Shown here: positions 45,746-56,330 of the stretch, in pieces
Position numbering within the stretch: the stretch's first letter is position 1
Layout: each line of letters opens with the position of its first letter
Assembly (NCBI GenBank): GCA_000497125.2
Contig: CM035318.1
Span: 744,001-808,000, forward strand
From: Spironucleus salmonicida
Lineage: Eukaryota > Fornicata > Diplomonadida > Hexamitidae
Direction: 5' to 3'
Length of the DNA: 64,000 nucleotides
Notes under the pieces: model-generated
Seen by the model: only the letters and a program-made list of their open reading frames with translations
Told to the model about the DNA's origin: nothing
The model's database searches: none
Translations under genes and position numbers: made by a program

Positions 45746-47260
45746 ATGTCGTACTTCGTGCCATCGCAGACCTCCCAGCTGCACCAGATATCCGATTTGC
45801 TGAGGCCCATAAAGGACCTTTCGGATGCATGGCAGATCGACCTGGAACCCTACATTGAGGACTTCTACAGCACCTTCACGGAGGACGAAATTCCAGATTT
45901 CCGGGACGCGGCGGCGCTGGTGTTGGGGGCGAGCAGCATATTTGCGCGCAAGGTCGACTTCCTGTACGACTAGCTGCAGGCTGCCCTGATACAGAACAGC
46001 AGGAACCAGAAGCCCAGCCGGCGCAAATCCCTGGCGGCCTTTTCGGGCCAGAACATCATCATCGACTACATAGCGTCGCCCCAAGAGTACGACCTGACCT
46101 CGTACTTTGAGCAGTTCCAGCAGGAGCCCACCGAGGACCTGTGCCTGCTGCCCCGCGACCCCCAGACCAGCCTGTGCTCCAGGACCTCGCTGGAGACCCA
46201 GAACTACAAAATCTCGCCCGTGTTCTCCGCCATCTAGCAGCAGCAACTCCTGGTGTTTGAGCACTGGGACACGCCCCAGCTGTACAGAGCGCTCAATGGC
46301 GACGTCAAGGCAGGCCCGACGCTGTTCTCGACGCCCCTGAACCCCAAGATGTACGAGCAGATGAGCAGGCTGGTCGGCGCCGAGAAAAGTGTCATCGCGC
46401 CGCAGCAACCTCTGCCGCCATCCGCTCTGAGCTCCCAGCCCGACTCTCCGCCCGGCCACGATATGGTGCAGCCAAGCGAGAACTCTGACCCGGGCGAGGG
46501 CCCAGACGACATCAACCTGGACGAGCTCTCGTTCCATGCCATCCTCGACATTGCGACAGAGAGCATCGCCGACCAGATGGATACGCTCTTTTAGAAAATC
46601 CAGGGCTTTTGCGATCAAAAGGCCGCCAAGGTCGCAGCCGCCAAGCCCTTCCAGCTGATGCGGCCTAACGAGATTCTGCCTCCCAGGTAGGACGTCAGGA
46701 TCGGAAACTACGTCTTCGTGGGCGAGTTGGCGGGCCTGGACTACCAGGAGCGCGGTTTCGACTACGACCTCGTCGCCCTAAACAACACCGACGCGTTCGT
46801 CACCGCCGGCACCTTTTACTCGGACAGCGTGCACTCTGCGACCGCCAAAAAGGCGATCTTCGGCGCGAGGTAGGTGGTCTCCGTGGAACAAGACCAGGCG
46901 TCACGCCAGGCTGAGCAGACCCAGGGCAGCCAGATCCAGCTCGATTTCGAGATCCCGAAGGAGCCGCTGGTGCAGCGCCAGCTCCAGAAGGGCAGTGGGT
47001 TCGTGTATCGGAAAATAATAAACCACGACTACCTGTTCTGGAAGAAGAGCACGATCGTAAGCACGGCGCCCTTCGATATCTAGGAGGTCACGAAGGCCGT
47101 TCTAGACCAAAGCGGCGAGAAGGTGCTCCTCCGGCAGCTGAGCAAAAACAGGCGCGAGCTGTCCCAGAACTTCATGGGCGCCCTGCTGCTGGCCAGCCAG
47201 GGCAAGTGCGAGATCATCGACGAGGGCGAGCGGGGCATCTTTGTGTTGCGGAAGGACTGA
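45746..47260 (+). CDS. Condensin II complex subunit H2 (kleisin)
   Basis: 504 residues. N-terminus LLRPIKDLSDAWQIDLEPY ... AAALVLGASSIFARKVDFLY matches the conserved N-terminal CNDH2 block that contacts the SMC2 neck (human NCAPH2: LQPIRDLTKNWEVD...). The middle is acidic and low-complexity; the C-terminal 150 residues end in a winged-helix-like segment (KVLLRQLSKNRRELSQNFMG). In-frame TAG/TAA occur at several Gln. The kleisin subunit bridges the SMC2/SMC4 heads and helps compact chromosomes in mitosis. An identical-length copy lies at 53652-55166. Confidence 0.85.
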
Positions 47261-47727
47261 GGAGGCGGCGTCTCGGATGCGCGCCAACTGACCTCCTGGA
47301 GATGGTGCGGGCGGAGGCATGTGGCTGTTTGCGCGGGCTAGTTGGTGGCGAAAGTATCCCGCTGAGAGTTGTGCGGCCGGACTATGCGCGACGGGCGCAG
47401 CCTAAAGTTTGAACTACGATAGTGCTTACCAGTCCAGCAAATGCGGGGAGGCAGTTTAGGCAGTATCCGCCAATTGGCGGATTAGCCAGCCCAGAACATC
47501 ATCCTTTACGAACCACGCCGTTGGCAACTGCAGGATAATAGTAACATATGCACCAGTGGAGTACGCTCGACTCCAATTTAAGGTGGGGTGTATTCGTAAA
47601 TTGTAAATGTTAAATGTCACTAGAAGCGGCTAGTTACTGCAGGTGGGTGCGGTAAGGATGGTTTAGGTTTACGCGAAAAGGAGAGGAACATGGTGTCTAG
47701 TCATTTGCTTGTTGGATTTTGTGTAAT
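47261..47727. other. GC-rich 3' region of repeat B with 18-bp palindrome
   Basis: GC-rich DNA after condensin H2, also in B' (55167-55635). A perfect 18-bp palindrome, ATCCGCCAATTGGCGGAT, lies at 47465-47482 (and at 55372-55389). No protein-like frame. It could be a 3' UTR, an unrecognised RNA or a protein-binding site. Confidence 0.5.
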
Positions 47728-48679
47728 TATCTCCTGTATTTTCTAGTTTACTATCTTGAAGTTATATAAATGTACTGTACATTAGGTGTATAAAAATTAC
47801 TTCACAACAATTTAGATATGATTTTACGGTAATTACAATGAATATTAATTGTAACTTTTTCATTATTAATAAATTAAAATACGTTAAGATTATTCATCTA
47901 CTTTGTAACAGATATTTTTTGATATTTTTGGATTATGAGGACATTCTCAACTTCGACTAGATAGGAATCTAAACAGTGATTTGCTATTTATTATATTACT
48001 ATACTTTTACTTAATACAAAGTCAACACAAAATAATTTAGTATATAGATGCTATTTTTGCAACTAAAGAGGTCCATTATTCTCGACGACTCGCAACAAAA
48101 TCGTAGATTAACCTGCTGCCTCCAGTCCAAAAACAATAGTTTTAACACAAAAGCAATCTTTAACGCGCTATCTATCCATTTACCCTAACAATTATAGTTT
48201 GTCAACTGCATTAATTCTTAAACACAATTTTGTGTAACTTTCATCCCAACTGTTTGCATTCACTAAATAAGTCTGAAATCAATTATTTACGGTACAGTTT
48301 AACTCATTTGGGCGCCAGCACAGGATATTGACAACCAATTAAAACCAAGTCATCTATTATGTCCGTTAACGCGTATTTCAAGTACACGAGATATTGCATT
48401 ATTATATTCTAATACACTTAAAATCAATTTTTCTTCCAGAAATTCAACAAACCTGTCAACAAAGCCAACGAATATGGATTTGAAAACGCTGAAAGGCCCG
48501 AACCAGAGTTTGATTTGCAGCCCATTTTCTTTTAGAAATCAAAAATAAATATCATTCAAATGATATAATAAACGCTAAATTTTAATTCAGAATTAGAGCA
48601 ATTCGTACCAAATCTCATGCCACAACAGTCCCAAAACTCGCTATTTTGCACATTTCGCGCGAAGTTTCCAATAAACCGC
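47728..48679. other. AT-rich interval, one questionable exon-like frame
   Basis: Contains a plus-strand frame around 48360-48535 that is protein-like (KFNKPVNKANEYGFENAERP) but has no TGA until deep inside the antisense Myb gene. No domain or paralogue; left unassigned. Confidence 0.35.
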
Positions 48680-49168
48680 TCAAATCAACGCTGCGGACCC
48701 CAATTCGCCGCGTTTAGCCCACGTTTTCCGCATCCTGAGAAAGCGGCAGCGGACCTGGTTGTCCGTACGGTCGCCCAGCGCGGCTGCAATTTCGCTCCAA
48801 CCAGGCTACGGGACGCGGGACGCCATGGCGATGAGTACCTGGTCCTGGGATGGCGTCCACTGGCCCTTGCAGAGCCCTGGACGCAGCACACGCGCAAAGC
48901 GCTGCTGACACTGCGACGGGCTGAATGGGAGCTTGAGCGCAGCCCGCCCGAAGTCGTTGGGGTGCTCCTGTATCAGTTTCAGGAGCAGTGCATCGTGTTC
49001 GGCGGTCCAGTGAGAGCGCGTTTTAGCGACTTTTTGCGGATATGCGGTGAGCGGGATAGAGCGCGTCCGAAGCTCCGGTTCAAGGTGGCAAGAGCAGGCG
49101 GTAAGGTCTCCTATCTGGTCATAGGTGATAAGGCCCATGCAGTAGCATGCGTATTGCTGGGGGAGCAT
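48680..49168 (-). CDS. R2R3-type Myb protein
   Basis: 162 residues, ATG 49166-49168, TGA 48680-48682, TAG in frame in the linker between helices. Two Myb repeats: RSHWTAEHDALLLKLIQEH ... SPSQCQQRFARVL and GQWTPSQDQVLIAMASRV ... DRTDNQVRCRFLRM. R2R3 Myb proteins bind specific DNA and regulate transcription. GC-rich codons. It differs from the short one-repeat Myb-like genes elsewhere in the window. Long plus-strand frames over it are shadows. Confidence 0.85.
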
Positions 49169-49493
49169 TTGGAGTCGAAAATGAGATTCTAGTAGAATAT
49201 ATATAATAATTTACTAAATTGATTCAATTCATACTTTCCTTTTCCACTCCCCAGGATGATTAGTTACAGCCGCCCCAGACTCAATACTGAGGACGCAAAG
49301 GTTTGACTGACGCTTTCAAGTATTTATATTTCTTTAGCCTGCGGGTACTCGTTACTTATTATACGATCTCTGCCGTGCTTATCGGGCACCGTAGGCGGGC
49401 TCGCCATAGGGCTGCTGCGCTACACCAGAGCGGGCTGGCCCCTCCGCTGCTCCAGAGGGCGCGAAGGCCTGCCCACAGTGATCCACGTCATAC

Positions 49494-49688
49494 TCACTAG
49501 TCCCCAGGGTCGTCTGGTGCCAGCGAGCTCTCGCAGATACCGTCCAGCAGGCAGAACTCCTTGACCTCGTCCAGGCTGAACTCGCGCACGCACAGGTTGT
49601 CCAGGCTCATCAGCCGGCTGGCGAAGGCGCACCGGATGGGCTCCTTGGGCCGGGGCTTGAAGCTGCCATGCCTCAGGTGCAGCGGCAT
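49494..49688 (-). CDS. Small conserved protein, MPLHLR family (A' copy)
   Basis: 64 residues, same as 38147-38341 except around residue 7 (His-Gly for Gln-Ser). See that entry for the family pattern. Both copies are intact. Confidence 0.7.
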
Positions 49689-49991
49689 TTTCCTTGACAA
49701 TGTGCTGGCGAAGGGGTATCAATATAAGGCGAGCCGCTCAAGAATGGAAAGGGCATTTGCGCGAGTGCAGATGAGTTAGCAAGGAAACCAGTTTCTCCGT
49801 TTTCCATACCTCATATTAGGCCATTGTGACGCCAGTTCCCAAACAAAGCGGAAAGTCCAAAGTATACAGTGCGTATTCCCGCGTAATACGGCCATCTAGA
49901 AAGGGGCTGGGCAATGCTGCGCAGGGTCCGCCCTCTGCCGCTGGCCGTCGGTCCTGCTGCCTCCGGCCCGCTGAGCCACCCTGCCGCGGAG

Positions 49992-50285
49992 TCACACCAG
50001 CACCCGCACCGCCTTGAAGCCCTCGGGCCCCAGGCCGCAGCCCCGCAGGTCGAGCACCTCCAGGCCCTCCACCAGGCCGGTGTCGGCGGACCGCAGTCCC
50101 CTGCAGTCGGCCAGCTTCAGGACCCGGAGGACCAGCGGCGCCGTGGCGCTCAGCCGCACGAGCCGCGAGCCCGTGAAGTCCGCACCGTCGAACGGCACCC
50201 TGACGCTCGCGAGGTCGAACTGCAGCACGCTGGCGCCCCGGAAGTCGAGGATGGCCAGACCGTTGAAGTTGCGGTAGAACTTCAT
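49992..50285 (-). CDS. Short leucine-rich-repeat-like protein (A' copy)
   Basis: 97 residues, same as 38645-38938. Divergent from the TMEM208 copy with the same 45-bp intergenic spacer. Confidence 0.6.
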   Translation of the reverse strand: MKFYRNFNGLAILDFRGASVLQFDLASVRVPFDGADFTGSRLVRLSATAPLVLRVLKLADCRGLRSADTGLVEGLEVLDLRGCGLGPEGFKAVRVLV

Positions 50286-50330
50286 TCCGGGGGCATGCCT
50301 TATAATACAATATCCGGCCCCTCTACGCAA

Positions 50331-50858
50331 ATGGCGAACGACGCGCAGAAGAAGATCGTCCAGCAGAACGCGGCCACCGTGGGGAAGCTGCGCAGCGCGA
50401 TCGCGGCCGTCTTCGCCTTCCACCTGGCCCTCTCCTACGGCCTGCGGGCCCGCTCCGTGCGGCTCCCGCGCGTCTGCTGCTCCTGCCTGGCCATGGGGCC
50501 CGTCTGCGCGATCTACCGCGCCCTGGCCCGCTTCGCGCAGCCCAGCATGGACGGCACGCAGACGCTGCGCAACAACTCGCCCATCACCCAGGGCCACCTC
50601 TTCTCGGCCCTCTTCGACGTGGTCTACGTGCTGCTGTTCTGCCTCGTGCTGCTCAGCTTCAGCGACGGGATGCGCTGGAGCTTCCTCCTCCTGCCGCTGG
50701 GCGCCGTGGCGGTCCTCTGGGTCAAGGTCGCCCGGCCCTGGCTGTTCCAGTCCCGCTTCGACGACGAGGGCGAGCGGCAGAAGCAGCTGGAGATGGACCA
50801 GGCATACGCGAAGGCCAGGGAGCGCGCCGAGCGCGGCAGGAGGAAGTACAAGTTCTGA
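50331..50858 (+). CDS. TMEM208/SND2-like ER protein (A' copy)
   Basis: 175 residues, nearly identical to 38984-39511; one visible change, Ser for Gly in LLSFxDGMRW. Both copies keep all membrane segments and are presumably functional. Confidence 0.8.
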   Translation: MANDAQKKIVQQNAATVGKLRSAIAAVFAFHLALSYGLRARSVRLPRVCCSCLAMGPVCAIYRALARFAQPSMDGTQTLRNNSPITQGHLFSALFDVVYVLLFCLVLLSFSDGMRWSFLLLPLGAVAVLWVKVARPWLFQSRFDDEGERQKQLEMDQAYAKARERAERGRRKYKF

Positions 50859-52497
50859 GCTCACTCTTTTTCGTTTGTAGTGTATCCACAGATCCAGACT
50901 TTCTGCAAAAGCATTCACAAGCTAAAATCAGCAATCCAGCCACAATTCCAGATACCCCCGTTATACTATACACTAGCGTATTACTATATATTCTTGTCTG
51001 ATCGAAAAACTAAATCACGGGAATTATGACTTGATCATATTATACAATAGAATAAAGCCTCTTGCTCGTAATTAGAGATGAAACTTTCTGTGCAGTGGCT
51101 CGGTCCACAGAATCTTCAAATGCGATAGAATAGTTTTGCACTGAAAAAATATCTCGTCGACTGAGCACTAGGAATGGTTCAGGCAAGATATCTGTTATTA
51201 AACCATTTTTAACCGTTTTTTCAAAAAATGATACTTAGATTAGATATCTGGATTATACTTGGAGTGTACATCCTATAATATAAATCGGCGCATTGCCTAT
51301 TTAAATTGATCCCTCGACGGCATTGCTTTCGAACTAAACAGTCAGCTAAGTGTATTCATAACACGACTGATATCTTCTTGGATTTAACATTATGAAATCA
51401 AGCGCGCCGTTGTCTCTATATACGAGGACTGTGACTGAAACAAGAAGAGTCTCCTCCTTTCCTAGAAAGGATAGTAATTCAATGCAAGTGGGGTCTTCAA
51501 CCTATTTGCACTCTACTGATAATGTGGTAGTTTCTTAGCGGAATTCCGACTGGTTATTTTAGTACGTCCATGTGACGCCTTCACCTGCAATTTCAGAATT
51601 TGTAATCCCAACAATAACTTCCGTTAAATTTGATGAAAACACACATTTGTTAGTAGGCGTAAAGTATAGGATTATAAGTTCTCCGTTAATTTGGTAAGAG
51701 GAGTCTGAGTAGCAATTAACAAGATTGGTATCAAAAATGTTATCTATTGAAGTTGTGAATGTAAGATAATCTGTATCAGGATTGTTTAGTTAGAAATAAA
51801 GATTGAATTGAAGGTCCACTATGGCGTTGTAAATAATATTATTTACCATCTAGTCGCACTCACTTACGTTGGGAAAATTATTACAGTTGAACACCACTTC
51901 GATAGGTGAAGATTCAGTGAGGGAGGAAAACTGCACGCCAACCTAAAATATAAGGGACTAATCGAATACTACCAACTCAGCTAACACAGTTTCATTTAAC
52001 TACTCCGGTGCGAGCCCAGAGGGTTTCTTGCCAAACTGTGTAATCGAGTAATTACACCCATTTTGCTTGGCTGATATCGTAAAGACGTTGTCTGCTAGAG
52101 ACGCCTTAACGTCAACTAGGCAATCATTCGCGTTGAAGCTTAGCACCGAGAAGTAGGCCAGGGTCTGCTTCACCTCGGCGTCCATGTCCAGGAAGGTGAT
52201 CTTGAAGTTCGACTGGGTGGTGAGAAGCCCGGCCTCTTTTTCCGCATCGGTCTCAAAGGGAATATTGATCTGAATGTTCTGCTGATGGCGATACTCAAAA
52301 TTCTCGGAAAAGGATTCCTGGGCGTTGGCCAGTTCCACTGATGCTCTGGTGAGTCTGCCGTCGAGCTTCTGCCAGATTTCGAAAGCGCTAGATCTGGACT
52401 CCGGGAGGTACGTGGCCCGCAATATGCCCATCCCGGTAATCGGGTTGTACACGAAGGTGGCGTTGGGTAAATAGCTGCTGACGGCGGGCAGACTTAG
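50722..52497 (-). pseudogene. Type I membrane protein (copy 4), start codon lost
   Basis: Same coding sequence as 39375-41153 up to the repeat edge, but the ATG is replaced by AAC (reading AAC CTA AGT CTG). No in-frame ATG lies upstream before a TGA near 52660. Translation would have to start at an internal Met (PITGMGILR), losing the putative signal peptide and the PNATF motif. The ectodomain and membrane span are otherwise intact. It is likely a non-functional or mislocalised copy, unless a non-ATG start or an unseen upstream exon is used. Confidence 0.75.
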
Positions 52498-52981
52498 GTT
52501 TTGCGAAAAATGTTATTATACTATAGTTAACTATATTCTATATATGCGGCTATAAAATAAAGAGGTAGAAAATAATTTTAATATTATTTATAGTAGCTTA
52601 ATTACTAAATACTAGTTAAGCTTTAATTAAATGATCAACTGACTGTTATACTTTTAATGTCATTTCTATTTTAATGACATTTGTTATTAGTCATATATTA
52701 TTTTTATTATAATCTCACATCTTTCTGCCTAAATTTAAATTGATGTTTATGGTGAATTTCATCAGCAAATAGAATTAAACTTCATTACATATTATATTAG
52801 CTCAACATAAATTAAATACTCTTTAAACGTAATATTCAGTGTTACAAGTTTATCTCACTTCAAAAACTATCTCAAAAATAAATATTATTAAATTAACTAA
52901 AAATAACTCTAATTTGCAAAATATTAATATTATTATACATTAAATTATAAACAATCAACCACTCCACAACCGCCTCTTTTA
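52498..52981. other. AT-rich intergenic DNA
   Basis: Unique AT-rich DNA between A' and the TPX2-like gene. No gene recognised. Confidence 0.4.
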
Positions 52982-53581
52982 ATGCCTTTGCCAGTTCGCT
53001 CAGCAGTTACTCCTCCAATTTCGAAACGCCAGCATGCGCTCGATATACCAGAAACTACATACCATCCAGAAACAGTTAGACCGAGACAGACACTTTAGCC
53101 CACCATCCCACAGCCTTTCGAGTTCCCTGGGGACTACTTTTCGCAGCGGTCCAAGGAGCAGTTTTAGCGCCTTTTAAGCCAGCAGGGCGAGCGCGAGAAC
53201 CAGCTCAGAATTCACAAGGCTAAGCAAGTCCCAAAGTTCTTCTAGAAACCTCTCGCGCACGCCGAAGATTCGACGGACGACGACTAGGACGCAAATGTCA
53301 CATATGGCATGTTCATGAACTCTGCCAAGAGGGCCAAAGAGCGCAAAGCGTTTGACGAGTACATGAGAAGGAAAGAGGAGCTCACGAGGGAGATGGAGCT
53401 GAGAGAGGAAGAGGAGAGGAATAACAGGGAAAAATAGGAAGTGCAGGAGCTGAGAAAGCAGATGGTGTACAAGGCTATGGAGTACAAGCCGGTGCAGCCC
53501 TTCCTGCCGGTGAGAGCCGAGCCAAAGTACACGGTGCCGAAAACGTTCAACTTTACCATGTTCAAGAGCCCGTGCAAGTGA
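52982..53581 (+). CDS. TPX2-like protein (C-terminal motif)
   Basis: 199 residues, ATG 52982, TGA 53579-53581. N-terminal half is Pro/Gln-rich; residues about 105-165 are a charged helix (RAKERKAFDEYMRRKEELTR, EMELREEEE) and the C-terminus reads KQMVYKAMEYKPVQPFLPV ... YTVPKTFNF. The order charged helix, LRKQ..., PF-P and VP..FNF recalls the TPX2 C-terminal motif found in spindle and axoneme microtubule-binding proteins. Homology is suggestive, not certain. AT-rich at the 5' end and GC-rich at the 3' end; only the 3' end is copied in repeat B. Confidence 0.5.
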
Positions 53582-53651
53582 CCACTCTACATTTGGAACG
53601 AATATAAATAGTTGATTATTTTATGTATAGTCACCTTCTAAGTCTGCGTAA

Positions 53652-55166
53652 ATGTCGTACTTCGTGCCATCGCAGACCTCCCAGCTGCACCAGATATCCG
53701 ATTTGCTGAGGCCCATAAAGGACCTTTCGGATGCATGGCAGATCGACCTGGAACCCTACATTGAGGACTTCTACAGCACCTTCACGGAGGACGAAATTCC
53801 AGATTTCCGGGACGCGGCGGCGCTGGTGTTGGGGGCGAGCAGCATATTTGCGCGCAAGGTCGACTTCCTGTACGACTAGCTGCAGGCTGCCCTGATACAG
53901 AACAGCAGGAACCAGAAGCCCAGCCGGCGCAAATCCCTGGCGGCCTTTTCGGGCCAGAACATCATCATCGACTACATAGCGTCGCCCCAAGAGTACGACC
54001 TGACCTCGTACTTTGAGCAGTTCCAGCAGGAGCCCACCGAGGACCTGTGCCTGCTGCCCCGCGACCCCCAGACCAGCCTGTGCTCCAGGACCTCGCTGGA
54101 GACCCAGAACTACAAAATCTCGCCCGTGTTCTCCGCCATCTAGCAGCAGCAACTCCTGGTGTTTGAGCACTGGGACACGCCCCAGCTGTACAGAGCGCTC
54201 AATGGCGACGTCAAGGCAGGCCCGACGCTGTTCTCGACGCCCCTGAACCCCAAGATGTACGAGCAGATGAGCAGGCTGGTCGGCGCCGAGAAAAGTGTCA
54301 TCGCGCCGCAGCAACCTCTGCCGCCATCCGCTCTGAGCTCCCAGCCCGACTCTCCGCCCGGCCACGATATGGTGCAGCCAAGCGAGAACTCTGACCCGGG
54401 CGAGGGCCCAGACGACATCAACCTGGACGAGCTCTCGTTCCATGCCATCCTCGACATTGCGACAGAGAGCATCGCCGACCAGATGGATACGCTCTTTTAG
54501 AAAATCCAGGGCTTTTGCGATCAAAAGGCCGCCAAGGTCGCAGCCGCCAAGCCCTTCCAGCTGATGCGGCCTAACGAGATTCTGCCTCCCAGGTAGGACG
54601 TCAGGATCGGGAACTACGTCTTCGTGGGCGAGTTGGCGGGCCTGGACTACCAGGAGCGCGGTTTCGACTACGACCTCGTCGCCCTAAACAACACCGACGC
54701 GTTCGTCACCGCCGGCACCTTTTACTCGGACAGCGTGCACTCTGCGACCGCCAAAAAGGCGATCTTCGGCGCGAGGTAGGTGGTCTCCGTGGAACAAGAC
54801 CAGGCGTCACGCCAGGCTGAGCAGACCCAGGGCAGCCAGATCCAGCTCGATTTCGAGATCCCGAAGGAGCCGCTGGTGCAGCGCCAGCTCCAGAAGGGCA
54901 GTGGGTTCGTGTATCGGAAAATAATAAACCACGACTACCTGTTCTGGAAGAAGAGCACGATCGTAAGCACGGCGCCCTTCGATATCTAGGAGGTCACGAA
55001 GGCCGTTCTAGACCAAAGCGGCGAGAAGGTGCTCCTCCGGCAGCTGAGCAAAAACAGGCGCGAGCTGTCCCAGAACTTCATGGGCGCCCTGCTGCTGGCC
55101 AGCCAGGGCAAGTGCGAGATCATCGACGAGGGCGAGCGGGGCATCTTTGTGTTGCGGAAGGACTGA
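53652..55166 (+). CDS. Condensin II complex subunit H2 (B' copy)
   Basis: 504 residues, same as 45746-47260 apart from isolated base changes. Both copies are full length. Its start lies 70 bp after the stop of the TPX2-like gene, with an AT-rich box (gaatataaatag) between. Confidence 0.85.
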
Positions 55167-55635
55167 GGGAGGCGGCGTCTCGGATGCGCGCCAACTGACC
55201 TCCTGGAGATGGTGCGGGCGGAGGCATGTGGCTGTTTGCGCGGGCTAGTTGGTGGCGAAAGTATCCCGCTGAGAGTTGTGCGGCCGGACTATGCGCGACG
55301 GGCGCAGCCTAAAGTTTGAACTACGATAGTGCTTACCAGTCCAGCAAATGCGGGGAGGCAGTTTAGGCAGTATCCGCCAATTGGCGGATTAGCCAGCCCA
55401 GAACATCATCCTTTACGAACCACGCCGTTGGCAACTGCAGGATAATAGTAGCATATGCACCAGTGGAGTATGCCCGACTCCAATTTAAGGTGGGGTGTAT
55501 TCGTAAATTGTAAATGCTAAATTTCACTAGAAGCGGCTAGTTACTGCAGGTGGGTGCGGTAAGGATGGTTTAGGTTTACGCGAAAAGGAGAGGAACATGG
55601 TGTGTAGTCATTTGCTTGTCGGAATTTTGTGTAAT
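55167..55635. other. GC-rich 3' region of repeat B'
   Basis: Counterpart of 47261-47727, including the same 18-bp palindrome at 55372-55389. No gene recognised. Confidence 0.5.
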
Positions 55636-55920
55636 AGCTGCAAAAATATATTGTAATATAGTTTGTTCTCAAATGGTTTCCTTAGATAAATGATTTCCTC
55701 ACTCATTTATAAAAGAGAAGAATGTAGCCTGTATGAAAGATATTACGACGTTAATTCAATCTGTATGAAGAATTTAATAAGTTATACATACTGAAAATAT
55801 ACTTACTAAAAGTGTGGAAGTAAATTCAATACTCTCTATAAAATAGAAGTTCAAATCTATGCTAAATTTTCTTACAATAATGAAGCCTCTTTGAGCTCAT
55901 ATATGTTGATATATCGCATG

Positions 55921-56330
55921 CCTTTCAACACCAGTTTGGGCCCGTCGGGAAGAACCGTGACCGCAAAGTGCTTCCTCTGCTCCGCCTTCGTCTCCCGGAG
56001 TGGACAGATCCGCGACCTCCGAGCCTGCGTTAGCCCCGAGCACCAGATTGGCGCCGCGAGCAAATTGAGGCATACCACTCCGACGCAGCAGTGAAGGACT
56101 CGCTCACATGTACCTGCGCCCGGACCGGCGGTAGTAGGGGTTGGTGTAGAACTGGCGCTGGCCGATAACCTGGCAGCCGCCCTGGTCCGTACCCGTGGGG
56201 ATCAGGCCCGTCGGCACTGGTGCCTCCGGCTGTACCTCGGGGTTCTCGATGAAGACGCTCAGCGGCTGGTGGCGGGACTGCGGGGCGCCCATTTTCGGGA
56301 GTGGAGCGGACGCTGCTGGCGTCCTGGAGG
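55921..56330. repeat. 410-bp inverted pair, left member
   Basis: Reverse complement of 61746-62155, same length, a few substitutions. Carries a 62-residue ORF. The members are 5.4 kb apart and face each other. Confidence 0.93.
56104..56292 (-). CDS. Small unknown protein in inverted pair
   Basis: 62 residues: MGAPQSRHQPLSVFIENPEV, then Pro/Gly-rich, ending in QFYTNPYYRRSGRRYM. No domain. Differs from the 61784-61972 copy by one residue (Asn/Ser before PYYRR). The short, Tyr/Arg-rich C-terminus resembles small axoneme-associated proteins in style only. Confidence 0.45.
   Translation of the reverse strand: MGAPQSRHQPLSVFIENPEVQPEAPVPTGLIPTGTDQGGCQVIGQRQFYTNPYYRRSGRRYM

Larger units (their letters stand above)
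45548..47727. repeat. Direct repeat B (about 2.18 kb)
   Basis: About 99% identical to 53453-55635. Contains a truncated TPX2-like gene end, condensin II H2 and a GC-rich 3' region. The left edge falls inside the TPX2-like gene, whose full version is found only beside B'. Confidence 0.93.
49234..52497. repeat. Direct repeat A' (3,264 bp)
   Basis: Copy of 37887-41150 with isolated substitutions, offset exactly 11,347 bp along its length. The right edge cuts the membrane protein gene at its start codon. Confidence 0.95.
53453..55635. repeat. Direct repeat B' (about 2.18 kb)
   Basis: Copy of 45548-47727. This copy joins seamlessly to the rest of the TPX2-like gene, so B' is probably the original and B the derived copy. 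Confidence 0.93.

Noticed and set aside
45725-46618. 297-residue minus-strand frame over condensin H2 (also 53631-54524)
   Set aside because: Antisense shadow of the condensin H2 gene, which is supported by homology.
48360-48700. Possible two-exon small gene with a 3' splice-like tttttcttccag
   Set aside because: No convincing 5' splice site, and the frame runs without TGA into the antisense Myb gene.
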